Assembly: GCA_000621425.1 (NCBI GenBank)
Contig: KK211275.1
Location: 288,523 to 352,522 of the forward strand
DNA length: 64,000 nucleotides
Origin: Lachnospiraceae bacterium AB2028
GTDB taxonomy: Bacteria; Bacillota; Clostridia; Lachnospirales; Lachnospiraceae
Direction of reading: 5' to 3'
Positions 17,105 through 25,422 of this stretch are shown piece by piece. Under the pieces are notes generated by a model. That model was given only the letters and a program-made list of their open reading frames with translations. It was not told the origin of the DNA and did no database searches. The position numbers and the translations under genes are program-made. The stretch's first letter is position 1. Each line of letters starts with the position of its first letter.

Positions 17105-17133
17105 TTGACATATTAGCGTGTGCTAACTATACT
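17105..17133 (+). promoter_or_regulatory. promoter of the ZIP gene operon
   Basis: TTGACA (17105-17110), 17 bases, TATACT (17128-17133). The operator fills the spacer as at feoA1, and the two promoters are closely similar across about 30 bases. Confidence 0.88.
17112..17127 (+). promoter_or_regulatory. iron-box-like repeat inside the ZIP promoter
   Basis: ATTAGC-GTGT-GCTAAC occupies the spacer between the -35 and -10 hexamers. Confidence 0.8.
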
Positions 17134-17141
17134 TGTTGTTG

Positions 17142-17157
17142 GTTAGGGAAAACTAAC
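17142..17157 (+). promoter_or_regulatory. second iron-box-like repeat of the ZIP gene
   Basis: GTTAGG-GAAA-ACTAAC, with outer G/C giving GGTTAG and CTAACC arms. It starts 30 bases after the first copy, nearly the same spacing as the feoA1 pair (29). Confidence 0.78.
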
Positions 17158-17182
17158 CAACCGACATTCGGAGGTAGACGCT

Positions 17183-17965
17183 ATGAATACGGATGTCTTA
17201 ATGGGTTTAACGATTCCTTTTGCGGGGACGGCGCTCGGATCGGCCTGCGTATTCTTTATGAAGAAACAGCTTGGCGAGAAGGTGCAGAAGGCTCTCACCG
17301 GTTTCGCAAGCGGGGTTATGGTAGCTGCTTCGATATGGAGTCTTATCATCCCTGCTATGGAACAGGCAAAGGGGCTGGGGCGGCTGAGTTTCGTACCGGC
17401 TGCCGCAGGTTTCTGGCTGGGAATATTGTTTCTGCTGCTGCTTGACTCTGTTGTACCACACCTGCATATGCACGCCGAAAAGGCCGAAGGACCTAAAGCA
17501 AAATTAAAGAAAACAACTATGATGGTTCTAGCCGTCACTCTCCATAACATCCCGGAAGGTATGGCCGTTGGCGTTGTATATGCAGGTTTTATTTCCGGCA
17601 ATACCACTATTACTGCGGGGGGAGCACTGGCTCTGGCATTGGGTATAGCAATCCAGAACTTCCCGGAGGGCGCCATTATATCCATGCCGCTCTGTGCTGA
17701 AGGAAAGAGCAAAGGTAAGGCCTTTCTTGACGGTGTAATGTCCGGTGCGGTGGAACCCGTCGGTGCATTACTTACTATTCTGGCAGCAGGATTCATAGTT
17801 CCGCTGATGCCGTTCCTTCTGAGCTTTGCCGCAGGGGCAATGATATATGTGGTGGTTGAGGAGCTGATCCCGGAAATGTCGGCAGGGGAACACTCTAATG
17901 TGGGTGTGGTCATGTTTGCAGCCGGTTTTACACTTATGATGGCGCTGGATGTTGCGCTTGGGTAA
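17183..17965 (+). CDS. ZIP-family divalent metal transporter
   Basis: The 260-residue membrane protein has about eight helices. Paired metal-site motifs are HNIPEGMAVGV (His121, in helix 4) and QNFPEGAIISMP (helix 5), as in GufA/ZupT-type ZIP permeases. A His-containing loop (HLHMHAEKAE) lies between helices 3 and 4. ZIP proteins import Zn2+, Fe2+ or Mn2+ from outside; the two iron-box-like repeats make Fe2+ or broad metal import likely. CGGAGG precedes the ATG. Its stop codon overlaps the ATG of the following HMA protein, so translation is coupled. Confidence 0.9.
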   Translation: MNTDVLMGLTIPFAGTALGSACVFFMKKQLGEKVQKALTGFASGVMVAASIWSLIIPAMEQAKGLGRLSFVPAAAGFWLGILFLLLLDSVVPHLHMHAEKAEGPKAKLKKTTMMVLAVTLHNIPEGMAVGVVYAGFISGNTTITAGGALALALGIAIQNFPEGAIISMPLCAEGKSKGKAFLDGVMSGAVEPVGALLTILAAGFIVPLMPFLLSFAAGAMIYVVVEELIPEMSAGEHSNVGVVMFAAGFTLMMALDVALG

Positions 17966-18336
17966 TGATCATGGCAAATGCAGTTATCATAATAGTTCTG
18001 ATAGTTGTTGTATGTGTGGCGATAAGGCATATTTACCGCACCATAAAGCATGGAAGATCCTGCTGCGGAAGCAGCCGGGAAATGGAAAAGAAAGTCCGGG
18101 TAAAGGACAGGAACAAGTCAAATTATCCATTCTCATATAAAGTAAAAGTTGAGGGAATGGTATGTGCAGGCTGTGCCAGAAGGGTTGAGAACGCAGTCAA
18201 TGCTGACGGCGGGCTCTGGGCAAAAGTGGACCTGGAGCACAAGGAGGTCAATGTGCTTGCAAAAAGGGAAATGGAATTGAAAGATTTTGTAGAGTTGATG
18301 AAATCAACTCCATATACGGTATTGGGGATAAAATAA
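17965..18336 (+). CDS. membrane-anchored HMA metal-binding protein
   Basis: The 123-residue protein has an N-terminal membrane helix (4-20), a short basic stretch with a Cys pair (Cys33-Cys34), a charged linker, and an HMA ferredoxin-like domain from about residue 55 with GMVCAGCARR (Cys67, Cys70). The first 40 residues resemble the start of FeoB-associated Cys-rich peptides; fusion to a metallochaperone-type domain is unusual. The ATG overlaps the ZIP stop (TAATG), tying it to metal uptake, and feoA2-feoB2 follow downstream. It may accept metal at the membrane face from ZIP or FeoB; this is inference. Confidence 0.8.
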   Translation: MIMANAVIIIVLIVVVCVAIRHIYRTIKHGRSCCGSSREMEKKVRVKDRNKSNYPFSYKVKVEGMVCAGCARRVENAVNADGGLWAKVDLEHKEVNVLAKREMELKDFVELMKSTPYTVLGIK

Positions 18337-18352
18337 TTTTTTTTACACAGTG

Positions 18353-18368
18353 GTTAGCATATGCTAAT
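18353..18368 (+). promoter_or_regulatory. iron-box-like repeat upstream of feoA2
   Basis: GTTAGC-ATAT-GCTAAT; its core is a perfect 14-bp palindrome. A possible promoter is TGGTTA (18351-18356), 17 bases, TATAAA (18374-18379), which would place the repeat across the -35 and spacer. Confidence 0.78.
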
Positions 18369-18402
18369 CAAAATATAAAGGCATCATACAGGAGGAAAGA
18401 AA

Positions 18403-18630
18403 ATGTGTCTTAGCGAACTGAAGGAAAACAGGTCAGCTGTTGTGACAAATGTAGAGGGAGACTCGAGATTCATCAGCCGTATCACATCCATAGGTCTTAC
18501 ACCGGGCTGCAGGGTGATGGTGATGAAGAATGATAAAAACAGGCCCATGCTGGTCTATTCAAGGGACACAATGATAGCACTTAATAAAAATGAGTGTCAG
18601 GGTGTAATGGTTGAGGAGGTGACAGCATGA
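18403..18630 (+). CDS. feoA: FeoA (set 2)
   Basis: The 75-residue SH3-like protein has the FeoA pattern: ISRITSIGLTPGCRVMVM followed by a basic strand and the closing turn around MIALNKNECQGVMVEEV. CAGGAGG lies 7 bases before the ATG. Its TGA overlaps the ATG of feoB2 (ATGA), so translation is coupled. Its sequence differs clearly from FeoA1, so the two Feo sets are not a recent duplication. Confidence 0.92.
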   Translation: MCLSELKENRSAVVTNVEGDSRFISRITSIGLTPGCRVMVMKNDKNRPMLVYSRDTMIALNKNECQGVMVEEVTA

Positions 18631-20645
18631 GTACAGGCGTGACCGTTGCTCTCCTTGGGCAGCCTAATTCAGGCAAATCCACGCTTTTTAACGCCCTTAC
18701 GGGACTTCGTCAGCATGTGGGAAACTGGCCTGGAAAGACCGTAGAGAAAAAAGAAGGCAGCTTTGTACACAAAGGAAAAGAGTACAGGGTAGCCGATCTG
18801 CCGGGATCCTATAGCTTATCGGCAAATTCGGATGAAGAAGTTATCACGAGAGATTATATTGCATCGGGCGAAGCTGATGTTGTCTGCATCCTTGCGGACA
18901 GTTCGCAGCTGCAGAGGAGTCTTTTCATGCTGGCTGATTATGCTGGGATAGATGTACCTTGTTTCCTGCTCCTTAATATGTCGGATGTGGCTGCAGAACA
19001 GGGGAAAAAGATAGATGCCAAGGCAATCGGGGAAAAGCTTGGCATTCCCGTGATACCTTTTTCTGCTACGGATAAGAAATCCTATGATGTATTTTATGAT
19101 GCGCTGGAAGCTGTCATAAAGGATAAAGGCTTGCTTAATGTTGATAAGCTTACACAGCAGTATGAGAGCATTATCGGATATCGTGAAATATATGACCTTA
19201 TACCGGAAAATGTGATCCCCGGCTATTCAGCCATGTGGATAGCAGTGAAGGCTCTTGAAAACGACAAAGTCGTTATGGCTAAGCTCAGGGCTGCTCTTGA
19301 CGACAATGCCTATAGTCAGATAGAAGAGGCAAAAAAGAATGCCCAGGGGGCAGTGGCAACCGGAGGATGCAAGTTTGCCTGGATCGATGATGTGCTTGAA
19401 AAAGCCGTAGATGCAGGGGACAAGAAAATCTCATTAAGTTTTCTTGATAAGATCTATACAAGCAGGATATGGGGAAAACCGGCGGTTATACTCACTGTAT
19501 TGCTGGGCCTGATCGCTTCTTTTATTCCGGCTATTCCGCTTATGATCGTCGGTTCACTGATCCTTGCTGTAAAGGCACCGGTGATGGGCGTACTTACATC
19601 TATAGGATGTCCTGAGATACTGACACTGATAATAGGGGATGTGGTGATACAGTCGTTCTCTTATATATTTAAGATGCTGGGCTTTGTATTTGGCGTAACC
19701 CTCGTGTTCGGACTTCTTGAGGAAGTGGGTGTTATGGCCAGGATATCTTATGTCTTTGACAATACTATGGGTAAGCTCGGTCTGCAGGGGAAATCGGTTA
19801 TGCCTTTCCTTGTAAGTTTCGGGTGTACTATGGGCGGAGCTGCAGGAGCCAGGGTAATCGATAACTGGGGGCAGAAGGTTCTTACCATTGCGCTGGCGTG
19901 GGCTGTTCCCTGCGGTGCTGCATGGGCCACTATCCCTATGCTGTCCACGATCTTCTTCGGACCCGGTGCTGTGCTTGTCATAGTCGCTGTACTGCTTACC
20001 ATGCTTCTTCATATGTGGATCACAGCAAAGATCTTCGGCGCAAAGCTTGTAAAGAAGGAAGACCGCTACGGAATGATAATGGAGCTTCCGCCTTACCACA
20101 AACCTAAGTGGGGAGCGCTTTTCCGCTATGTGTTCGGAAGAACCAAAGAAACCTTCATAAGAGTAACAAAAGTAATACTTCTTGTGTGCGGTGTATTCTG
20201 GCTGTTAAGTTATTCACCTTCGGGAGATAACGGCGGGATCCTTTATACGATCGGTGTTGCGATCGAACCTGTTACAAAAATATTCGGTATGCCCTGGCAG
20301 CTGTTCCTTTCCTATGTAGCATCTGCAGTCGGTAAGGAAGGGGCGATAGGCGTAATAAGTGCTCTTTATAACGGCAATTCATACAGCTCAGGTTTTATGG
20401 ATGCCATGAATGGTGCTGCAAGGGCTGAAAATCTGAATGAACTCCTGCTTGCCAATGTGACAAAGCCGGAAGCACTGGCGTTTATATTTGCAATGACATT
20501 TAATATGCCCTGCGTGGTAGCTCTTGCTGCTACTTATCAGGAGACACATTCGGCTAAATGGACATCGATAATCGTGACTTACTACACCGCCGTGTCACTT
20601 ATACTTGCTTTTCTGGCATACCATATCGGATTGCTTATCTGGTGA
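18627..20645 (+). CDS. feoB: FeoB, ferrous iron transporter (set 2)
   Basis: The 672-residue protein has a G domain with G1 GQPNSGKST (11-19), the G2 region NWPGKTVEKK, G3 DLPGSYSL and G4 LLNMSD, the last slightly unlike the canonical NKxD. It then has FeoB membrane gates with MPFLVSFGCTMGGAAGAR and a second gate region. Compared with FeoB1 it has a longer helical linker. Its partner genes are feoA2 upstream and a FeoC-like gene 23 bases downstream. Having two complete systems suggests different affinities, metals or growth conditions, which the sequence alone does not settle. Confidence 0.95.
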   Translation: MSTGVTVALLGQPNSGKSTLFNALTGLRQHVGNWPGKTVEKKEGSFVHKGKEYRVADLPGSYSLSANSDEEVITRDYIASGEADVVCILADSSQLQRSLFMLADYAGIDVPCFLLLNMSDVAAEQGKKIDAKAIGEKLGIPVIPFSATDKKSYDVFYDALEAVIKDKGLLNVDKLTQQYESIIGYREIYDLIPENVIPGYSAMWIAVKALENDKVVMAKLRAALDDNAYSQIEEAKKNAQGAVATGGCKFAWIDDVLEKAVDAGDKKISLSFLDKIYTSRIWGKPAVILTVLLGLIASFIPAIPLMIVGSLILAVKAPVMGVLTSIGCPEILTLIIGDVVIQSFSYIFKMLGFVFGVTLVFGLLEEVGVMARISYVFDNTMGKLGLQGKSVMPFLVSFGCTMGGAAGARVIDNWGQKVLTIALAWAVPCGAAWATIPMLSTIFFGPGAVLVIVAVLLTMLLHMWITAKIFGAKLVKKEDRYGMIMELPPYHKPKWGALFRYVFGRTKETFIRVTKVILLVCGVFWLLSYSPSGDNGGILYTIGVAIEPVTKIFGMPWQLFLSYVASAVGKEGAIGVISALYNGNSYSSGFMDAMNGAARAENLNELLLANVTKPEALAFIFAMTFNMPCVVALAATYQETHSAKWTSIIVTYYTAVSLILAFLAYHIGLLIW

Positions 20646-20668
20646 TCGAAAAGGAAGGGGAACAGTTC

Positions 20669-20938
20669 ATGGACAAATTGCTTAAGCTTTTAAGTGACGG
20701 ACGTGCAAGAACCATAGAGATGCTGGCAGCGGAGCTGGATACGAGCGCAAGCGATGTGGCAAGGAAACTGGAGTATCTTGAAATCATCGGTGTGATCCGC
20801 AGGGTGTCTTTTCAGAACGGAAACTGCAAAGGATGTACAGGGTGTTCAGGTAAAGGAAAAAAAGATGCAGCTCCATGTAAAGGCTGCATTCCTGATGAAG
20901 GCTTTAAGAATATGGGAGTAATGTGGGAAGTCGTTTGA
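20669..20938 (+). CDS. feoC: FeoC-like winged-helix protein with Cys cluster
   Basis: The 89-residue protein has a winged helix (about 1-47; TIEMLAAELDTSASDVARKLEYL) followed by a Cys-rich wing with Cys53, 56, 59, 70 and 73 in CKGCTGCSG and CKGC. FeoC proteins bind the FeoB cytoplasmic domain and may carry an Fe-S cluster. The ATG at 20669 is chosen because AAGGAAGGGG lies 8 bases upstream; the frame continues open into feoB2, but those residues are shadow. The extra Cys and Gly content fits an oxygen- or iron-sensing role, though this is not proven. Confidence 0.8.
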   Translation: MDKLLKLLSDGRARTIEMLAAELDTSASDVARKLEYLEIIGVIRRVSFQNGNCKGCTGCSGKGKKDAAPCKGCIPDEGFKNMGVMWEVV

Positions 20939-20982
20939 AGAAAAAGGCTTCAGACAGATTAAAAACAGGAGAGTAGGAAGAA

Positions 20983-21783
20983 ATGGAATTACAGTTGGGC
21001 GATGTCCAGACAACGGCGCTTATACCGCTTGCGGTAAAGGCGAGCGAAACTTTAAGGAAAGAACCGCGTGTATCGGATCCTAAGGCAGTTGAGATTATAA
21101 AGGCACTGAATATCGATACGGAGCAGTACGATAAATTCATGTCCCATGAAGGCGTTATAGCAAGGACAATAATGCTTGACCGTCAGCTTAAGGAGATCAT
21201 AAAAAAGAATCCGGATGCAGTGATAATAAATATCGGAGCAGGATTTGATGACAGGTTTAGCCGTATGGATAACGGCAGGATACTCTGGTTTGACTTGGAT
21301 CTCCCGGATTCTATTGCTGCAAGGCGGAAGGCTTTTGAAGAGCGGGACAGGGTCACCATGATAGCAGGAAATGCCCTTGAGGACGGGTGGTGTCCTGAAG
21401 TTATTGCTGCACTGGAAGGCAGGAATGGAAAGCCGGTCTTTCTGGCTGAAGGACTGTTCATGTATTTCACCCTTGACCAGATAAAGACTTTCCTTGAAAT
21501 ACTTAAAAGGAATTTCCCGGAAGGCGGCATTCTTATTGCAGAGCAGAACAGCAAGCTTATGCAGAAAAACGAAAAGCATCATGACACTGTGCGGAATACG
21601 AATGCGCATTTTATGTCGGGAACAGATTCGGGGCAGGAAATAGCAGACCTGACAGAAGGGATAAGGCTTGTTGAAGAACACAGTTTCAATGAGGAAATGA
21701 GAAAGTACAGTATAAGGGCAAAGATTTTTGCAACATTGCTCCCTAAGATGAATGACAGATGGGCAACATTTGAATGGGGATAA
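20983..21783 (+). CDS. SAM-dependent methyltransferase, leucine carboxyl methyltransferase-like (COG3315)
   Basis: The 266-residue protein has NIGAGFDDRFSRM (motif I), WFDLDLPDSIAARR (acidic residue on strand 2) and FLAEGLFMYF, which are the signatures of the PPM1/LCMT-like family often named O-methyltransferase. The ribosome binding site AGGAGAG/AGGAAG precedes the ATG. It lies 44 bases after feoC, probably in the same transcript. It is the third methyltransferase in the metal block. Its substrate is unknown. A hairpin and then an iron-box-like repeat follow. Confidence 0.8.
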   Translation: MELQLGDVQTTALIPLAVKASETLRKEPRVSDPKAVEIIKALNIDTEQYDKFMSHEGVIARTIMLDRQLKEIIKKNPDAVIINIGAGFDDRFSRMDNGRILWFDLDLPDSIAARRKAFEERDRVTMIAGNALEDGWCPEVIAALEGRNGKPVFLAEGLFMYFTLDQIKTFLEILKRNFPEGGILIAEQNSKLMQKNEKHHDTVRNTNAHFMSGTDSGQEIADLTEGIRLVEEHSFNEEMRKYSIRAKIFATLLPKMNDRWATFEWG

Positions 21784-21793
21784 TGCAGGACCG

Positions 21794-21815
21794 TAACCGC
21801 CTGAAAAGGCGGTTA
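21794..21815. repeat. hairpin after the feoAB2 operon
   Basis: TAACCGCC (21794-21801) pairs with GGCGGTTA (21808-21815) around TGAAAA. Only TAAAATG follows, so termination is possible but not strongly supported. Confidence 0.5.
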
Positions 21816-21829
21816 TAAAATGATTGCAG

Positions 21830-21845
21830 GTTAGATACATCTAAC
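21830..21845 (+). promoter_or_regulatory. iron-box-like repeat upstream of the DUF3793 gene
   Basis: GTTAGA-TACA-TCTAAC has perfect 6-bp arms, ends 18 bases before the ATG and sits directly before the AAGGAGG ribosome binding site. Confidence 0.75.
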
Positions 21846-21863
21846 TCGATAAGGAGGAGAAAT

Positions 21864-22427
21864 ATGATCGAAGAAAGCCTGATTGAATACGGTGCGCCGA
21901 CTCTTGCCGGGATAAAGACCGGAAATGCATTTTCCATACATAATTCCCGGAACGGAATAACGGAAGAGATACGCAGCATAAACAATATCCTGACTAAAAA
22001 GGGGCTCAGGCTGGTGCCTATAAAACAGACTGACAAATTTACACTTGTTTACCTTTACCGTCCGTCCAGGCTAAAAAAAGACCTGAAGCTTCCGGGGGCA
22101 GTAAGCATTCTTTCAAAAAAAGGATACTGCTGTGAAGATCCGGACCGGTGCCTGGCACAGCTTGTTGAACACTTAAGGGAAGATAAGGATTTTCCACATG
22201 AGATAGGACTATTTCTCGGTTACCCGCCGGATGATGTAAGGAGCTTTATGGAGAGCCCATGTAGGGGAGTCAAATGCGTGGGATGCTGGAAAGCATACAG
22301 CAACCGGGAAGAGGCTGAAAAAACATTTGAAAGGTTCCAGAAATGTACGGAGATATACAAAAAAGAAACTGATAAAGGCAAAAGCCTGGAAGAACTGATC
22401 GTGGTCGAACCTGTTAACGAAAGGTGA
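21864..22427 (+). CDS. DUF3793 family protein
   Basis: The 187-residue soluble protein has no signal peptide. The family is recognised by its early ESLIEYGAPTLAGIKTGNAF, the central PHEIGLFLGYPPDDV and the Cys motif CRGVKCVGCWKAYS (about 132-145). Three closely spaced cysteines suggest metal or cluster binding. Its biochemical role is unknown to me. AAGGAGGAG precedes the ATG. The iron-box-like repeat upstream and flavodoxin 58 bases downstream argue for a role in the low-iron state. Confidence 0.8.
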   Translation: MIEESLIEYGAPTLAGIKTGNAFSIHNSRNGITEEIRSINNILTKKGLRLVPIKQTDKFTLVYLYRPSRLKKDLKLPGAVSILSKKGYCCEDPDRCLAQLVEHLREDKDFPHEIGLFLGYPPDDVRSFMESPCRGVKCVGCWKAYSNREEAEKTFERFQKCTEIYKKETDKGKSLEELIVVEPVNER

Positions 22428-22485
22428 TTCCGGGATAAAGCAAATAAACAATTCAACATAACATATCCTAAGGAGGAGAAAGAAA

Positions 22486-22908
22486 ATGAGTAAAGTAGCA
22501 GTAGTTTTTTGGAGCGGTACGGGAAATACTGAGGCAATGGCTGATGCCGTAGCAGACGGCGCAAAAAATGCAGGCGCTGAAGTGGAGACATTCAGGGCAT
22601 CTGAATTCAGCAGTGATAAGGTTTCAGGATTTGATGCGATAGCATTCGGATGTCCTGCCATGGGTGCGGAAGTACTTGAGGAATCCGAGTTTGATCCTAT
22701 GTTTACAGAGGTTGAATCTGCACTTTCAGGAAAAAAGATCGCACTTTTCGGTTCATACGGATGGGGAGACTGTCAGTGGATGCGTGACTGGGAGGACAGA
22801 TGCAATGCTGCCGGTGCACAGTTGGCGACAGACAGCGTAACGGCAAACAATGCACCGGGCGAGGAGGAACTGGATGCCTGCAAGTCTTTAGGAGCAGCAC
22901 TGGCATAG
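22486..22908 (+). CDS. flavodoxin
   Basis: The 140-residue protein has the flavodoxin length and fold: the FMN phosphate loop WSGTGNTEAMA (about 9-19), the isoalloxazine loop with Trp/Tyr-type residues GSYGWGDCQWM, and a typical end. Flavodoxins replace ferredoxin as low-potential electron carriers when iron is scarce. AAGGAGG lies before the ATG. It has no separate iron-box-like repeat but follows DUF3793 by 58 bases with no terminator, so it is probably controlled by the repeat at 21830. A strong terminator ends the transcript. Confidence 0.92.
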   Translation: MSKVAVVFWSGTGNTEAMADAVADGAKNAGAEVETFRASEFSSDKVSGFDAIAFGCPAMGAEVLEESEFDPMFTEVESALSGKKIALFGSYGWGDCQWMRDWEDRCNAAGAQLATDSVTANNAPGEEELDACKSLGAALA

Positions 22909-22956
22909 TATAAGGCGTTTTGCATTTTAGCAAAAATCATAATTGCATTTATGATG

Positions 22957-23000
22957 AACCATCCTGATCCTGTCAGCAGGAAAAGGATGGTTTTATTTTT
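22957..23000 (+). terminator. terminator after flavodoxin
   Basis: AACCATCCT (22957-22965) pairs with AGGATGGTT (22984-22992), with a nested TCCTG/CAGGA stem inside, followed by TTATTTTT. Confidence 0.88.
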
Positions 23001-23101
23001 GCTTGCAAAATATTATAATTAACATCAGAAGTTTTAGGGTGAACAACTGTCAAGACATTTTCTAAATTGATGGATTATAAACATAGCAGGAGGGGATTGA
23101 T

Positions 23102-25078
23102 ATGAGGAAATGGAGAAGTGCCAAAAGCCTGATGGGGCTGATGCTTTCGACGGTTATGTTAGCCGGCAGCATTCCCGGAAATGTATTTGCGGCTGATACA
23201 CAGACAGATAGGGTGGAAAGCGTACTGGCGGGTATGAGCATTGAGGAAAAGATCGGTCAGATGATGGTACCGTCCTTCAGGGTATGGAAAGAAGTGCCTG
23301 CACCCGGAACTGACGATATGAATCAGACAGTGGAAAATACAGGCAGTTCGTCTGTGGCTGTAAATGTTACGGAGCTTAATGATGAGATAAGGCAGTGCAT
23401 TGCCAAATACCACTTTGGCGGAACGGTGCTTTATGCTGAGAACTGTAACGATGCTGAACAGGTGCTCAGACTGACATCAGATATCCAGAGCACAAACCTG
23501 GCAGGAGGCGGTATCCCTATGCTTATTGCTGCTGACCAGGAGGGCGGCACTGTGGCAAGGATAGGCTTCGGCACTGCAGGAACAGGCAATATGTCGCTTG
23601 CAGCTGCCGGAGACCCTGTGTATGCCAGAAATATGGCAGCTGTATTCGGCGAGGAAATGGGTGCGCTGGGAATCAATACGGATTTTGCACCGGTAATGGA
23701 TGTAAACAGGAATCCGAATAATCCGGTCATCGGTATCAGGTCTTTTTCTGATGATCCGAATCTGGTCGCAAAGTATGGTATAGCATACATGCAGGGCCTG
23801 CATGGTACCGGTACCATTGCCACATTAAAGCATTTCCCGGGGCATGGCAATACCGATACGGATTCACATACGGGATTTCCCTGTATAAATGAGAGCTATG
23901 AATCCTTAAAGAAATCGGATCTGGTGCCTTTCCAGGCAGCGATCAATGCAGGGGCTGATATGATAATGACTGCTCACATCCAGTATCCGCAGATTGAAAA
24001 AGAAACATACATTTCAAAGACCACAGGCGAGCCGGTATATCTTCCGGCTACTATGAGCCGTACGATCCTTTCCGGGATACTGAGGCAGGATATGGGATTT
24101 GAAGGTGTGATAGTTACAGACGGGCTGGATATGGCTGCAATTTCCGATAATTTCCGGACTGATGATGTGATATGCATGTCCATCAATGCAGGCGTGGATA
24201 TGATACTGCTTCCGATCGTTACTGATACGAACAGTTTCCATGAGACAGAGCGTATCATGGAAAGCGCAGTGGCTATGACTAAGGACGGACGAATCAGCGA
24301 GGCGCAGGTAAATGCTGCCGTACGCAGGATACTGAAGCTTAAGGAAAAGTATGGACTGCTGGACAAGAAGGACTTTTCCCTGACTGATGCACAGATAGCA
24401 CAGGCTGTTGCAAGTGTGGGCAGTCCTGCACACCGTAATGTTGCATGGCAGACTGCTACAAAGTCCCTTACTCTTGTAAAGAACGAAAAATCCGCATTCC
24501 CCATTACGCCGAAAGCAGGGGAGAGCGTATATATCCTTTTTGCTGATTCAGGTGCCAGCAGGAGTGAAGCTTGGACTATGGCTGAAACCAAGCTTCGTGC
24601 TGACGGAAAGCTTGCCGATGGTGTAGATGTCGCAATGCAGAAGAATACTAAGGAAGCGGGCGATGCTCAGGTGGTTCAGGCTGTTCGGGCAGACTATGTG
24701 ATACTTGTATCCAGGATATTTAATTCAAACTGCCTTGATCCTGATACTGATGACGGTTTTTCAACGGGCTATTTTGATCAGATAATCGCAGGACGAAAGG
24801 CGGCGGGCAAGACCACTATAGTGGTTTCATCACAGCTGCCTTATGATGCAGGACGGTTTACGGATGCTGATGCTGTCCTTCTTGCATACTGCTCAGGTGT
24901 CATGCGGTCCGTGCCGGCAGCAAGCGGAGCAGGCAGCGCATATGTACCGAATCTTCCGGCGGCGCTTTGTGCATGCTTTGGGGACGGAGTGCCCGGCGGT
25001 GTATTACCGGTAGACATTCCTGTCATAGATGCGGAATATAATATGACGGACAAGGTTCTGTACAAAAGGGCGCAGTAA
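23102..25078 (+). CDS. secreted glycoside hydrolase family 3, NagZ-like beta-N-acetylhexosaminidase
   Basis: The 658-residue protein has a signal peptide (about 1-31, with cut near VFAAD), a GH3 TIM-barrel domain to about residue 420, and a C-terminal alpha/beta sandwich. The NagZ hallmark KHFPGHG (243-249) with the Asp/His dyad in DTDSH (Asp254, His256) is complete, and the nucleophile is Asp340 in VTDGLDM. It should remove terminal beta-GlcNAc from muropeptides or host or chitin glycans outside the cell. AGGAGGGG precedes the ATG. TATAAT at 23014-23019 is a possible -10, with a poor -35. Export suggests foraging or wall turnover rather than cytoplasmic recycling. Confidence 0.9.
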   Translation: MRKWRSAKSLMGLMLSTVMLAGSIPGNVFAADTQTDRVESVLAGMSIEEKIGQMMVPSFRVWKEVPAPGTDDMNQTVENTGSSSVAVNVTELNDEIRQCIAKYHFGGTVLYAENCNDAEQVLRLTSDIQSTNLAGGGIPMLIAADQEGGTVARIGFGTAGTGNMSLAAAGDPVYARNMAAVFGEEMGALGINTDFAPVMDVNRNPNNPVIGIRSFSDDPNLVAKYGIAYMQGLHGTGTIATLKHFPGHGNTDTDSHTGFPCINESYESLKKSDLVPFQAAINAGADMIMTAHIQYPQIEKETYISKTTGEPVYLPATMSRTILSGILRQDMGFEGVIVTDGLDMAAISDNFRTDDVICMSINAGVDMILLPIVTDTNSFHETERIMESAVAMTKDGRISEAQVNAAVRRILKLKEKYGLLDKKDFSLTDAQIAQAVASVGSPAHRNVAWQTATKSLTLVKNEKSAFPITPKAGESVYILFADSGASRSEAWTMAETKLRADGKLADGVDVAMQKNTKEAGDAQVVQAVRADYVILVSRIFNSNCLDPDTDDGFSTGYFDQIIAGRKAAGKTTIVVSSQLPYDAGRFTDADAVLLAYCSGVMRSVPAASGAGSAYVPNLPAALCACFGDGVPGGVLPVDIPVIDAEYNMTDKVLYKRAQ

Positions 25079-25225
25079 GACCGGTGCGGGCTTTCCTGAA
25101 GGCATTAATCGTGCTAATATAGTGTTTGCAATTGACGAAGATGCTTTCTGGGATTATTATGTGGAGCTTTTATCATCGCATTAGGAAAATGTTATGCCGC
25201 AAAGGGCGGCGGGGGAGGATAAAAA

Positions 25226-25414
25226 ATGGAAGCGAATATGGAAATGTTATCGTATGGTTTTGCAATCGCAAGGATGTTTGGCATTGTGATCTTTCTTGCG
25301 TTGCTTGTCTTGCTCGCAGTAGTGCTTATAAAGGCGAAGCGCAAGAGGCGTGAAAAGATGAAGGAACAGCTTCATGAGATGTTTAACGGACCGGATGACG
25401 GATTTAAGAAGTAG
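25226..25414 (+). CDS. small single-span membrane protein, unknown
   Basis: The 62-residue protein has one membrane helix (about 14-36) followed by a basic stretch (KAKRKRREK) and a short amphipathic tail, so the C-terminus should be cytoplasmic. GGGGGAGG precedes the ATG, which supports a real gene. It ends 8 bases before the flavoprotein gene start, and that gene has no ribosome binding site of its own, so the two are probably translationally linked. I do not recognise the family. Confidence 0.6.
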   Translation: MEANMEMLSYGFAIARMFGIVIFLALLVLLAVVLIKAKRKRREKMKEQLHEMFNGPDDGFKK

Positions 25415-25422
25415 ACCGCATT

